The notes below the pieces were generated by a model. It made no database searches and was not told the origin of the DNA. It saw nothing but the letters and a program-made list of their open reading frames with translations. DNA of 43,879 nucleotides from positions 1-43,879 of the forward strand of contig JADLAZ010000012.1 in NCBI GenBank assembly GCA_020849725.1, given 5' to 3'. Position 1 is the stretch's first letter. The number at the start of each line of letters is the position of its first letter. Position numbers and translations under genes: made by a program. Shown here one piece after another: positions 15,875 through 24,838 of this stretch. This DNA comes from Chloroflexota bacterium (GTDB lineage Bacteria; Chloroflexota; Chloroflexia; Thermomicrobiales; JADLAZ01).

Positions 15875-16705
15875 TCAGGGCGCGCTGGTCTCGGCGCGGA
15901 CGATGCCGCGCACGAGCGCGGCGAAGTCGGCGCCGACACGGGCGGCGACCCGGCCCACGTCCTCGTGGCTGATCGGGCCACCGAGGCCGGCTGCCAGATT
16001 CGTGATGCACGATAGGCCGAGCACGCGCAACCCGACCGCCCGCGCCACGATCGTCTCCAGCACGGTCGACATGCCGACCGCGTCGGCGCCCAGGTGCGCG
16101 GCCATGCGGATCTCGGCCGGTGTCTCGAAGCTAGGGCCGGCCAGGCCGAGGTAGACGCCCTCGGGCAGGGCAAGGCCAAGCTCAGCCGCGACCGCGCGCG
16201 CCGTGTTCCGCCAGGCCGGATCGTAGGCGTCGGTCATGTCGACGAAGCGCTGGCCAAGGCGGGTATCCTCGACGCCGGCCAAGGGGTTGTGCCCGGTCAG
16301 ATTGATGTGATCGGCGATAAGCATGAGCGCGCCCTCGGCCAGGGCCGGACTAATGCCACCAGCGGCATTGGTGAGGATGATGCTGCGCGCGCCGAGTTGC
16401 CACAGCAGCAGTGTCGGCAGCACGACCGTCGCCAGCGCGTGCCCCTCGTACAGGTGGAGGCGACCCTGGACGACCGCGACCGGCTGCCCCTCTAGCTCGC
16501 CGAGCACCAGGCGGCCGGCATGACTGCCGACCGTCGGCGTCGGCAGACCGGGGATCGCCGAGAACGGGATGGCCGTCGCGTTGTCTAGCTCGTCACCGAG
16601 CCGGCCCAGTCCCGAGCCGAGCACCAGGCCCAGGTGGGGGACGCGCCGATCATGAGTGCGGACTGCTGTGGCGGCAGCCACGGCCAGGTCGTAGGGGCGA
16701 TCCAT
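15875..16705 (-). CDS. Purine nucleoside phosphorylase, class I trimeric type
   Basis: This 276-residue protein has the low-molecular-mass PNP motifs: LGSGLGRLGDEL (phosphate loop), SHAGRLVLG, GRLHLYEGH, LTNAAGGI, GPSFETPAEIR with the base-binding Glu, and VGMSTVLE followed by SCITNLAAG. The Asn in ITN is typical of enzymes preferring 6-oxopurines (inosine, guanosine). PNP splits nucleosides to base and ribose-1-phosphate in purine salvage, as does the nucleoside hydrolase elsewhere in the window by hydrolysis. The ATG at 16705 has GGAGG 4-5 nt upstream; a longer frame to 16753 lacks this support. Confidence 0.94.
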   Translation of the reverse strand: MDRPYDLAVAAATAVRTHDRRVPHLGLVLGSGLGRLGDELDNATAIPFSAIPGLPTPTVGSHAGRLVLGELEGQPVAVVQGRLHLYEGHALATVVLPTLLLWQLGARSIILTNAAGGISPALAEGALMLIADHINLTGHNPLAGVEDTRLGQRFVDMTDAYDPAWRNTARAVAAELGLALPEGVYLGLAGPSFETPAEIRMAAHLGADAVGMSTVLETIVARAVGLRVLGLSCITNLAAGLGGPISHEDVGRVAARVGADFAALVRGIVRAETSAP

Positions 16706-17226
16706 GCAGCCTCCGATGCCTGAGCGGGCAGCAGGTGAGGTCATCAACGACATTCTAACGGCTTCTAACCGGTGGCCAGCGTGCCATCCACGATGGCTGG
16801 GCTTGCTCGCCAGGTCAACCGCGCGGCCTGGCGGCCGATACTCCGATCAGGATGGCGTGGTGACGACGATCGTGCGCGCCGGGCTGGAACCCCGTGATTG
16901 TAACGCTCAGGCGGCTGAGTCGTAGACAGAGGGTAGCGGTGGGCTGTGCGCCGGATTGCCCTGCTGCCAGCGACGATGACCGATATGCCCGAGGATGGAA
17001 CGGGAGCGGGTCGACCGATGCGAGCAGACACCGTCACGGGAGGCCTCATACCAGGCTCTAACGGACGCCGAACCACTGGCGGCAATGGTGGGCTGGCGTG
17101 GTATGATGTGAGCAGCGAGGGAGCGCAGCAAGCCACACCATCAGTTGCATGGCGGTCGGGCCGGAGCGGGCACGACGCGCGTCAACGACGGTGGCGTCTG
17201 CATGCTGGTCGGAAGGAGTAGCGACC
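16706..17226. other. 521-bp divergent gap with one recognisable promoter
   Basis: This region separates the divergent PNP and PD40 genes. It holds an extended -10 (17099-17107) for the plus-strand gene and a possible TAGAAT -10 for PNP in the complement near 16752-16758. A strong GGAAGGAG ribosome site lies just before 17227. Short frames here lack ribosome sites or protein-like composition, and I see no RNA gene. Confidence 0.4.
17099..17107 (+). promoter_or_regulatory. Extended -10 promoter for the PD40 operon
   Basis: TGG-TATGAT at 17099-17107 matches an extended -10 (TGn plus TATAAT-like hexamer). It lies about 120 bp upstream of the ATG at 17227. No convincing -35 is seen at 17079-17084. 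Confidence 0.4.
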
Positions 17227-18960
17227 ATGAGCGCTGACAATGGGTCGCGGGGGACGAGCGGCGAGTCGGACGACGTCTTCTCGATGCTGCGGCAACTGGA
17301 CTCGCAGATCCAGCAGCGGCGGCACGGGGACGAGCCGCGTCCGCCGCAGCCGCGGTCGACCCCGGCGAGCCGCCGGCCGGCGGCCACCGAACCGGCGCCA
17401 GCACCGGCGGCAGCACCGCCAGTGACACCAGCCGCTACCGCGGCGCTGCCGGCGCCGATGGCAGCCGAGATCTTAGCTCGCCTCGATCGGCTGGACACGC
17501 AATTGCGCCAGGTTCAGACGATGGTTCAGCTCGAACAGCTTGAGACGCAACTGCGCCAGGTGAAGGCGATGGTTGGCACGGGCCTCACTGATCAGCCGCT
17601 GCCGCCGACGGTGGCAGCGCTCTTGCGCGCCGCCGAGCCAGAATTGGTCGCGGCGTCAGTCATCACGTCGCCACCGGAGTCGCCTTCCGCTCCGCTGGAA
17701 ATCGGCTCCGTGGCGCCGGCGGCCGTGTCGGAGCCAACAGCCCCGCCGGAGCTGGCGGATGAGGAGGCTGTGACACGGCGCGACCGCGCCGTGCGGCTGC
17801 CGTCACAGGTACTCGACGACGATGAGGCCGCGCCGGCGCCGGTCATTGCTGCCGGTGAGCCGGCGGTTGGGCTGGAACTGGCTTTCGTGGAGCAGATTTC
17901 GCCCAGCCGACCGGCGGGCGAGGTGCCGGTCATGTTCGGCGCACCGGCGCCGATGGCGCCGCCAGCGCCGCCAGCGCCGGTCCTGGACGATGATACTGAG
18001 GAGACGTCCTCCGGCCGGGGCTGGCGACACTGGCTGGTCATCACGTTGGTGATGCTGGCCGTGCTGGCGGTTCTGGCAGCGGCGGCCATCTTCGTGCCGC
18101 GGCTGCTGCTCGTGCCACCGCCCGACCCAACGACAGCGAAGCCAGCGGCTGACGTCATCAGCGGCCGAATCGTCTTCCAATCCGACCGCGACACGCCGGG
18201 ACAGCCGCAATTGTTCCTGATGCGGCCCGATGGCAGCGCCGTGACGCGTCTGCCGATCTCGGTGCCCTACGCCTGGAACCCGCGCTTTTCGCCTGATGGC
18301 CAGCGCATCGCCTTCGTTGGCCGGATCGGTGGCGTCGACGATATCTTCGTGGTCAACGCCGACGGCCGCAACCTGCAGCGCGTCACCAGTCGCGTCGGCA
18401 ACAACCGCCACCCAGCCTGGTCGCCGGATGGTCAGTTCCTGGCCTATGGGTCGGACCGCGCCGGCAACTGGGATATCTTCATCAGCAGAGCCGATGGCTC
18501 GGAGCCACGGAACATCTCCGACACACCGTCGGACGACAACCTCCCGTCGTGGTCGCCGGATGGGGCACGGATCGCGTTCCAATCCGATCGCACCGGCAAA
18601 ATGCAGGTCCATGTCGTCAAGGCCGAGGGGGGGCCGGCGATCAACGTCAGCAAGAGTGCCGGCGCCGATTCGTATCCGCAATGGTCGCCGGACGGGAGCG
18701 CCTTGGCATTCCATAGCGACCGTGACGGCAACAGTGAGATCTATTTGATGAATGCTGATGGCAGCGAGCAGCAGAACCTTACCAAGAATGCCTCCACGGA
18801 TGAGTTGGCGGTCTGGTCGCCGGATGGCGCCTGGCTCGCCTTTGCATCAAACCGCGACGGCAACATGGACCTGTACATTCTCAAGGTTGACACCCTCACT
18901 GAGGTGCGCCGGCTGACCGATGGGCCGCCGCATGATTGGGCGCCAAGCTGGGGTCGATAG
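17227..18960 (+). CDS. Membrane-anchored TolB-like PD40 propeller protein, first copy
   Basis: This 577-residue protein has a disordered Pro/Ala/Glu-rich N-terminus (1-260) with a short helical stretch near 80-120 (two similar LDTQLRQV/LETQLRQVKAMV segments). One membrane helix follows at about 267-297 (WLVITLVMLAVLAVLAAAAI). The C-terminal domain, about 310-577, contains six or so PD40/WD40-like blades of the type WSPDGxxIAFxSDRxGNxDIYxxxADG. The layout suggests a cytoplasmic N-terminus and an extracytoplasmic propeller. TolB-like propellers bind proteins or ligands and are rarely enzymes. ATG 17227 has GGAAGGAG upstream. It begins a three-gene unit with a paralogue 3 bp downstream and a glycosidase-like protein. 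The ligand is unknown. Confidence 0.85.
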   Translation: MSADNGSRGTSGESDDVFSMLRQLDSQIQQRRHGDEPRPPQPRSTPASRRPAATEPAPAPAAAPPVTPAATAALPAPMAAEILARLDRLDTQLRQVQTMVQLEQLETQLRQVKAMVGTGLTDQPLPPTVAALLRAAEPELVAASVITSPPESPSAPLEIGSVAPAAVSEPTAPPELADEEAVTRRDRAVRLPSQVLDDDEAAPAPVIAAGEPAVGLELAFVEQISPSRPAGEVPVMFGAPAPMAPPAPPAPVLDDDTEETSSGRGWRHWLVITLVMLAVLAVLAAAAIFVPRLLLVPPPDPTTAKPAADVISGRIVFQSDRDTPGQPQLFLMRPDGSAVTRLPISVPYAWNPRFSPDGQRIAFVGRIGGVDDIFVVNADGRNLQRVTSRVGNNRHPAWSPDGQFLAYGSDRAGNWDIFISRADGSEPRNISDTPSDDNLPSWSPDGARIAFQSDRTGKMQVHVVKAEGGPAINVSKSAGADSYPQWSPDGSALAFHSDRDGNSEIYLMNADGSEQQNLTKNASTDELAVWSPDGAWLAFASNRDGNMDLYILKVDTLTEVRRLTDGPPHDWAPSWGR

Positions 18961-18963
18961 CGC

Positions 18964-20577
18964 ATGACGACCGGCGGCGTGCCAACACCGGCTGACGGTG
19001 GCGCACGGACCAACGACGAGACAAGCCAAGACACCGCGCCCGCGGCTGGCGCGGCGCTGGTGATGGCTGAGTTGATCATGCCAGGTGAGACGCCAGCCGC
19101 CGAGCCGCCAGCACCGCCACCGGGTGATGTGCGCGGTCGGCTGGCGCGGTTTGCGACAGTCCACGCCGCGCCGACCCCGAGCCGCGTGGCCGCACGCCCA
19201 CCAGCAGGACCCGGTGTCTTGTCGCCCATCGATCGGCTGTGGGCGTTTGGCGCCAGTCTCATCACCGGCGGCGTGAAGCAGCGCGGGCGACGCCGGCAGG
19301 CGGCGGCGGTGGGCCTGCTGACGGGCGTCTCCGTCGGGATTGTCGCCGGGCTGATCGCAATCGCCTGGCAGGAGCGTGAGACCGTCGTCGGCCTGACGCT
19401 GACCGCGCTGGTGACGGTCAGCAGCCTGTTCGTGTGGTGGCGGGCCGGTTCGACGACGACGGCGGCGGCGCACCTCGGCGCGCTGCTGGCGACGCTCTGG
19501 CTGCTGACGCCAGCCAGCCGGATCATTTACGAGTCGGACCGCGACACTGGCTTCCGGCCGCAGATTTACGTCACCACCGCCGGTGGCGGCAGTACCGACC
19601 GGCTGACGAGCTCACCGACCCTGGAGATGGAAGCGCGCTTCGCGCCGACCAGCCGGAACATCGCGCTGGTCCACTTCCAGGACGGTAACAGCGATATCTA
19701 CATCACCGAGTCCGACGGCGCGTTTCCGCGCAATCTGACCCGGCACCCGGCCGAGGACCGGGCGCCAGCCTGGTCGCCGGATGGCGCCGAGATCGCGTTC
19801 CAATCGAACCGCGCCGGCAATTGGGACATCTACGTAGTGCGGGCCGATGGCGCCGCCCTCCGCAAGCTCACCAACTCGGGCGCCAATGACGAGGCGCCGG
19901 CCTGGTCGCCCGATGGCCGGACGCTGGCTTTTCACTCAGATCGTGGTGGCTTCACGCACCTCTACATGCTCGGCCAGCGCGGTGGTGTCGTGCCGCTGAC
20001 CGCCGGGCTGTACGATGACCGCTATCCGGCCTGGTCGCCGGACGGCAGTCTGCTGGCCTTCCAATCGAACCGGGATGGGCGCTGGCAGATCTATGTGATG
20101 CGATTGGACGGTACGGAGGTGCGCCGCGTCGTCACCTCGACCGGCAACGACACGCTGCCGGCCTGGTCGCCGACCGGGCGGTCGCTGGCGTTCACCTCCG
20201 ATCGCGACGGCAACCAGGAACTCTACAGCGTTCGCGTCGACGGCAGCGGTCAGCGCCGGGTGACCGAGACGCCGACGAACGAGCGCCGGCCGTCGTGGCC
20301 GGCGAGCGGCATGGTGAACTGGGTCGCACTGCGGCGCACGCTCGGTGGTTGGTTGGGCGGCGTCGTGCCGATGCTGCGCCCGACCGACGGTCTGACGCTG
20401 ATCGCGCCGCCGGCGCCGCGCGAGGACCCGGCCGCCGGCCCCAGCCTACCTGGCGATGATGTCTTCCCGGTGGCCACGCCACGGCCCGCACCCGTGCCGG
20501 GCGCTGGGCCAGCGATGACGCCAACACCTGGCCCCCGACCGGTGCCGACCTGCGCGCCGGGGAGCTTCTGGTGTTGA
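18964..20577 (+). CDS. Multi-helix membrane TolB-like PD40 propeller protein, second copy
   Basis: This 537-residue paralogue of the previous gene starts 3 bp after its stop. The N-terminal 90 residues look disordered. Three hydrophobic segments follow at about 115-138, 141-163 and 167-183, instead of the single helix in the first copy. A PD40 propeller of about six blades spans 190-440, with repeated WSPDGxxLAFxSxRxGxxxIYV units. The tail (about 470-537) is Pro-rich and ends CAPGSFWC. Sharing the propeller but not the membrane part suggests duplication followed by divergence, perhaps as two subunits of one envelope complex. Its stop overlaps the start of the glycosidase-like gene by 7 bp. 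Confidence 0.82.
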   Translation: MTTGGVPTPADGGARTNDETSQDTAPAAGAALVMAELIMPGETPAAEPPAPPPGDVRGRLARFATVHAAPTPSRVAARPPAGPGVLSPIDRLWAFGASLITGGVKQRGRRRQAAAVGLLTGVSVGIVAGLIAIAWQERETVVGLTLTALVTVSSLFVWWRAGSTTTAAAHLGALLATLWLLTPASRIIYESDRDTGFRPQIYVTTAGGGSTDRLTSSPTLEMEARFAPTSRNIALVHFQDGNSDIYITESDGAFPRNLTRHPAEDRAPAWSPDGAEIAFQSNRAGNWDIYVVRADGAALRKLTNSGANDEAPAWSPDGRTLAFHSDRGGFTHLYMLGQRGGVVPLTAGLYDDRYPAWSPDGSLLAFQSNRDGRWQIYVMRLDGTEVRRVVTSTGNDTLPAWSPTGRSLAFTSDRDGNQELYSVRVDGSGQRRVTETPTNERRPSWPASGMVNWVALRRTLGGWLGGVVPMLRPTDGLTLIAPPAPREDPAAGPSLPGDDVFPVATPRPAPVPGAGPAMTPTPGPRPVPTCAPGSFWC

Positions 20578-22808
20578 GACACCGGCATGGCATCGCGCTT
20601 CTGCTGGTGTTCCTGAGCCTTGCCCTGGTCGGCGGCACACTCGCCTGGGTCGGTGACCCGCGATCGCCGGCGCCGGTCGAACCGGCCGGGCCACCGGGGC
20701 GCGTTGCTGAGGCCGCCGGGCTGGCCGTGACCTACGACCCGCAGTATGCCGGCCTCGCCATTCTGACGACCGATCCGGGCAGCACGCCGGTGGCGACCGG
20801 CCGGGCGGGCTGGCGCGAGATCATGCGCTTCACGCCAGGCGCCGTCGTCAATGGCGCCTGGGAGCCGGCCCTGGCCCCTGCCGCGCAACACAAGGCGCCG
20901 ACCCTGGTCGTGCGCGAAGAGACTGACACCGTCGTCGTGCATCTGGACGACTTTCAGATCGGCGATGCGGCGCGCTCGTCCTGGTCGCTGGCGCTGTCGC
21001 GCACCGTGCCGGTGGTGACGCTCGATCGAGTCGATCGCCTCCTGCGACCGGGCGAGGTGAGCGCCACCGGGCTGATGGTGCAGTCCACGCCGACCGCCGT
21101 GCGCGATCGACTGGTGCTGGTGTGCGGCACCGCCTACACGCTGTCCGACCAACCCATCACCCGGCTCGGCAATCACGGTCTCCATGGCGTGGTGCATCGC
21201 GATCCGGCGCTCACGTTCACTGCGACCAGCGCGGAGCTGACGCGCGCGCGCGGCGAGCGCGACAGCAGCGGGCATGACCGCCTGCTGCTGTACACCGACC
21301 GGCCACCGGTGGCGAGCGCTAGCATCCAGACCAGCATTCGCTTTCAGGTCGGCCAGAAGGCTGGCCTGCAGCAGGCGAGTAGCAGCTTCAGTCCAGCGGT
21401 CGAGGCATTCCTGCTGACGGCTGGCTACTACGGCAACGTATTTGTCAGTGAAAGCAATGGTCGCGTACTCACCGCCTCGATGACATCCTACCCGGATTCG
21501 GTCTGGATACGCGATGTAGCGATGGCCACGAAAGCCTACGGCTATGTGCTGGATGATAGCCGGCCGTTCCGCAACACCCTGGCGCAGTTCCTGCGCCGCA
21601 CGAGCGCCGACGGCGTCGTGCCGGAGTTCTTCGATGAGGCCGGGAATGCCGAGAACCGAGGCGCCTGGGATGCCATGCCCGATCTGATCCACGGCGTGTA
21701 CGCCTATACCAGCAAGACGCGCGACGTCGGTTTTGTGACCGAGCATTTCGACACGCTGGTGCGGGTGCGCGACTGGATCCGGCGCCTGGACACGAACGAC
21801 GACGGCCTGCCGGACCGCGACATCTATCCCTATGGCTATTTCGACAGTGTTGAGAACGGCGTCATGCACACCTATGCGATTGCGTCGTTCTATCTCGCGC
21901 ATCTGGAGTTGGCCGAGCTGGCGGAACTGATCGGGCGGGACGGCGTGGCTTACCGCGACTACGCCGAGCGCATGCGCTTCGCCTATAACCGGCCGCTGGA
22001 CATGGGTGGCTACTGGCAGCCGGAGCGTGGCTACCCGATTGCCTGGAAGAAGGCCGATGGCCGACTGGTGGATGGCTTCGAGACGTTTGGCATCCTGATG
22101 GCGGTGCGCGTCGGCCTGATTACGGATGACGAGCGTTTGCGCGCACTCGCTCGCCTCCTGCGCGAGCGGCGCGAGGAGTTCATCAACCAGAACGCGTTTC
22201 CGCTGCGCCTGATGCTTGGTGGCTACGACGCAGCGTTCCTGCGCTCGGGCGTGCCGCCGGCGCGTCGCTGGTTGCTGGATGCCAACGCGCCCTGGGTGGT
22301 CGGGCACGATGTCGCGGTGCGGGCGCGCTTTGGTGCGCTGGACGACGCCGCCTACATGCTGGCGCGCTACGAAGAGGCAAGCATGCAATACCCGCCGATG
22401 GCCGAGTTCGGGGCAGCGCCAAACGCGCGCCACGGTGGCGGCGAAACGCACGACGGTGGGCGCTTGTGGGACAACGGCGCCTGGTTTGATGCGGTCTACG
22501 GCACCCATTTCGGCCTGCGCCCGACACCGCGGGCCTTGATCATCCAACCAAACCCGCTGCGCCGGGTGGCCGACGATCAGGCCGACGGCCTCCTGTACCA
22601 GAACATGCGCTTCCGGCTGGTGGTGCGGGCCGACAGCTACACACTGACGGTGCTGGACGGCCCGGCGCGCACGGTCGCCTTTTACCCGACTGGGCGCTAT
22701 CAGCGCGTAGCGGTCAATGGCGGGCCGCAGCAGCCGACGCACACGATGCTCGTTCGGCCCGGCGAGAGCTATACGGTCCAGAGCTTCGGTAGCCAGCCGG
22801 CGCTGTAG
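20571..22808 (+). CDS. Secreted six-hairpin glycosidase-like protein
   Basis: This protein of about 745 residues begins with a signal peptide or anchor (MLRHRHGIALLLVFLSLALV). An N-terminal beta-rich region (about 40-280) leads to an (alpha/alpha)6-type domain (about 290-650) with aromatic and acidic clusters such as SYPDSVWIRDV, GVVPEFFDEAG, DTNDDGLPDRDIYPYG and GGETHDGGRLWDNGAWFDAVYG. The plan resembles six-hairpin glycosidases (amylo-alpha-1,6-glucosidase or GH78/GH63-like folds); a C-terminal beta domain follows. It probably acts on an extracellular carbohydrate, but neither family nor substrate can be fixed by eye. GTG 20571, with GGGGAG 6 nt upstream, overlaps the stop of the PD40 gene, so all three genes are likely translated as one operon. 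Confidence 0.75.
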   Translation: MLRHRHGIALLLVFLSLALVGGTLAWVGDPRSPAPVEPAGPPGRVAEAAGLAVTYDPQYAGLAILTTDPGSTPVATGRAGWREIMRFTPGAVVNGAWEPALAPAAQHKAPTLVVREETDTVVVHLDDFQIGDAARSSWSLALSRTVPVVTLDRVDRLLRPGEVSATGLMVQSTPTAVRDRLVLVCGTAYTLSDQPITRLGNHGLHGVVHRDPALTFTATSAELTRARGERDSSGHDRLLLYTDRPPVASASIQTSIRFQVGQKAGLQQASSSFSPAVEAFLLTAGYYGNVFVSESNGRVLTASMTSYPDSVWIRDVAMATKAYGYVLDDSRPFRNTLAQFLRRTSADGVVPEFFDEAGNAENRGAWDAMPDLIHGVYAYTSKTRDVGFVTEHFDTLVRVRDWIRRLDTNDDGLPDRDIYPYGYFDSVENGVMHTYAIASFYLAHLELAELAELIGRDGVAYRDYAERMRFAYNRPLDMGGYWQPERGYPIAWKKADGRLVDGFETFGILMAVRVGLITDDERLRALARLLRERREEFINQNAFPLRLMLGGYDAAFLRSGVPPARRWLLDANAPWVVGHDVAVRARFGALDDAAYMLARYEEASMQYPPMAEFGAAPNARHGGGETHDGGRLWDNGAWFDAVYGTHFGLRPTPRALIIQPNPLRRVADDQADGLLYQNMRFRLVVRADSYTLTVLDGPARTVAFYPTGRYQRVAVNGGPQQPTHTMLVRPGESYTVQSFGSQPAL

Positions 22809-22850
22809 GCCCAGCCGCGATGGGTTGGTTCGGGGAGGTGGGACGGCCGC

Positions 22851-22879
22851 TTTACAGGCGCACCGGCCTGCCCTAGGAT
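22851..22879 (+). promoter_or_regulatory. Sigma-70 type promoter for the ThDP enzyme gene
   Basis: TTTACA (22851-22856), a 17-bp spacer and TAGGAT (22874-22879) match the -35/-10 consensus at 5 and 4 of 6 positions. The site is about 75 bp upstream of ATG 22953, which has AAAAGGAG before it. This separates the gene from the PD40 operon. Confidence 0.55.
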
Positions 22880-22952
22880 CGCCGGCATTGGAGCCGCAGC
22901 GACCGCACCCCGGCCTCCGCGGGGACGCGGGCAGCGAAAAGGAGTCGACGCG

Positions 22953-24671
22953 ATGCAGACGACCGAGTCCGCCCCGGCCGCGACCCGGCGCCTCACCCCC
23001 AGCCAGGCGGTCGTGGCTAGCCTCCAGGCCCACGGTGTCGATCTCTTCTTCGGCCTCGACGGCGATCACGTCGTGCCGATCTTCAACGCCCTGGCCGACG
23101 CGCCGGCGATCCGGCCGATCACGGTCAAACACGAGAACACGGCCTCAATCGCGGCCGAGGTCTATGGCCGACTGACCGGGCGGCCCGGTGTCGTGCTGGT
23201 GACCGCTGGCCCCGGCGCGCTCAACTCGCTGCCTGGCGTGGCCGGAGCATACGCTGCCGGCGCGCCGGTCGTCCATATCTCCGGTGGTGTGGCGAATGAT
23301 GCGGCGCGCGAGGCATTTCATGGCGTCGACGGCGTCGATTTCGTGCAGCGGGCGTTCGAGCCGGTGACGAAGTGGTCGACACGGGTCGGCGCGGCGGCCG
23401 ATATCCCAGCGGCGCTGACGCGGGCGTTCGCGCTGGCGACGAGTGGCCGGCCGGGACCGGTCCACGTCGAGATCCCGTTCTCGACGCTGCAGGCGGAGCC
23501 GGCCACCACGATCATGCCCGCCGCTGTGGACGCTGCGCCAGCCGTGCCGGCTGTATCGCCGGCGGTGGCCGCGCGCCTCGACCAGGCCGACCAGATCGCG
23601 ATCGTCGTCGGCAAGGGCGCCGGCTGGCCGGTTGTGACGGCGGCGCTGGTGGCGCTGGCCGAGCGGCTTCAGGCGCCCGTAGCGCACACCTGGGACGCGC
23701 ACGCGGCCATGCCGACGGTGCATCCGCTGTCGATCGGCGTCTGGCGTGGCGGTGCGACCGGCAGCCATCCGGCGGCGGCACGGGCCGTTGATGAGGCCGA
23801 TCTGGTGTTGGGCATCGGCCTGCGCCGGGGCACCGAGGCCGAGCGGGCGCTGACGGACAGCCTGGGCGATCGGCTGCTGCGGCTGGACACGGCCGACGAT
23901 GCCGCTACACCGATCGGCTACGAGGCGGCCTCGGTGGCGGCGCTGGCTGGCTGGCTGATGGCGCTGGCGCAGACCGGCCGCGCGCGACCGGCGAACCCGG
24001 AGGTCCTGGCGCGCTGCGCTGAAGCGCAGCGGCTACTGGCAAGCGGGCTGGAGATTGAGCTGGCGAGGCACGCCTCGGCCCGCTCCTGGCACATCGGTCA
24101 GGCGCTGGCGGCGCTGGGACGACGCATGACACCGGACACGATCGTCATCAGTGACGTCTCCAACGTCAAGCTGTGGGCGCCGCTGCAGTTGCCGACCTTT
24201 GGACCGGCCTCGCACCTGCAGTCTGGCTCGTGGGGCGCGATGGGCTACGCGCTGCCGGGCGTGCTGGCAGCCGGCCTGGCGCGGCCGGGACAGAAGGTCG
24301 TCGGACTGACTGGCGACACGTCGTTCCTGATGGCGTCCAGCGACTTCGTGACCTTGTGCGAGCTGAAGCTGCCGGTCGTGATGGCGGTGCATGCCGATGG
24401 CCAGATCGGCATGATCAACAATGCCATGACGATGCAATTCGGCCGGGCCTACGCGACCGATATCGGCCGCGTCGACTTCGTGCAATACGCTGAGGCGTGC
24501 GGCGCGCAAGGCATCCGCGTCGATGACCCGGCCGACCTTGACCGAGCCTGGGATGCGGCGCTGACGGCCGATGGACCGGTGCTGCTGGAATTGCGCGCTG
24601 GTCACGATTTTCCGCGGCCGTGGCCGGTGAACCGCCTGATTGAGCAAGCCGCCGCTGGGGGCCTCAACTGA
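22953..24671 (+). CDS. ThDP-dependent enzyme, acetolactate synthase-like
   Basis: This 572-residue protein has the three-domain plan of the acetolactate synthase/benzoylformate decarboxylase family. The N-terminal PYR domain has the catalytic Glu61 in VKHENTAS and TAGPGALN. A central domain spans about 195-330, and a C-terminal PP domain about 375-550. The ThDP/Mg motif is altered: GDT (454-456) replaces GDG, and the later NN is Ala481-Asp482 (HADGQIGM). Asp482 could still bind metal. Such enzymes condense or decarboxylate 2-keto acids. No regulatory subunit or branched-chain genes are near, so biosynthetic acetolactate synthase is unlikely. A well-formed promoter and AAAAGGAG suggest an independent gene. 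Substrate unknown. Confidence 0.82.
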   Translation: MQTTESAPAATRRLTPSQAVVASLQAHGVDLFFGLDGDHVVPIFNALADAPAIRPITVKHENTASIAAEVYGRLTGRPGVVLVTAGPGALNSLPGVAGAYAAGAPVVHISGGVANDAAREAFHGVDGVDFVQRAFEPVTKWSTRVGAAADIPAALTRAFALATSGRPGPVHVEIPFSTLQAEPATTIMPAAVDAAPAVPAVSPAVAARLDQADQIAIVVGKGAGWPVVTAALVALAERLQAPVAHTWDAHAAMPTVHPLSIGVWRGGATGSHPAAARAVDEADLVLGIGLRRGTEAERALTDSLGDRLLRLDTADDAATPIGYEAASVAALAGWLMALAQTGRARPANPEVLARCAEAQRLLASGLEIELARHASARSWHIGQALAALGRRMTPDTIVISDVSNVKLWAPLQLPTFGPASHLQSGSWGAMGYALPGVLAAGLARPGQKVVGLTGDTSFLMASSDFVTLCELKLPVVMAVHADGQIGMINNAMTMQFGRAYATDIGRVDFVQYAEACGAQGIRVDDPADLDRAWDAALTADGPVLLELRAGHDFPRPWPVNRLIEQAAAGGLN

Positions 24672-24726
24672 GCCGGCCCGCCTGATCCAATCAGTGCGCC
24701 GGCTTCACATCATGCGCTCAGCCAGA

Positions 24727-24755
24727 TTGACAGCCTCAGTCGAACCATGAATACT
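24727..24755 (+). promoter_or_regulatory. Sigma-70 type promoter for the large secreted protein
   Basis: A perfect TTGACA (24727-24732), a 17-bp spacer and AATACT (24750-24755, 4 of 6) lie about 85 bp before ATG 24839. It is the best -35 element in the window. Confidence 0.6.
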
Positions 24756-24838
24756 GCCCCGACGTGCCTGGTGGTCACGATTCTCGGGCGCCGGCTGGGT
24801 GGGGCTGGCGTTTCGCCACCTGAGCCGGGGGCAGGGGA

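Noticed and set aside
16706..17226. Short frames such as 16765-17136 in the divergent gap
   Set aside because: No ribosome sites, biased composition and overlap with promoter signals.
20250..23132. 960-codon open frame on the minus strand across the glycosidase-like gene
   Set aside because: It is antisense to a well-supported gene, is His/Arg/Gln-rich without any domain, and is the usual GC-driven shadow frame.
24672..24838. Possible small gene or RNA between the ThDP enzyme and the large secreted protein
   Set aside because: Only a promoter is supported here.
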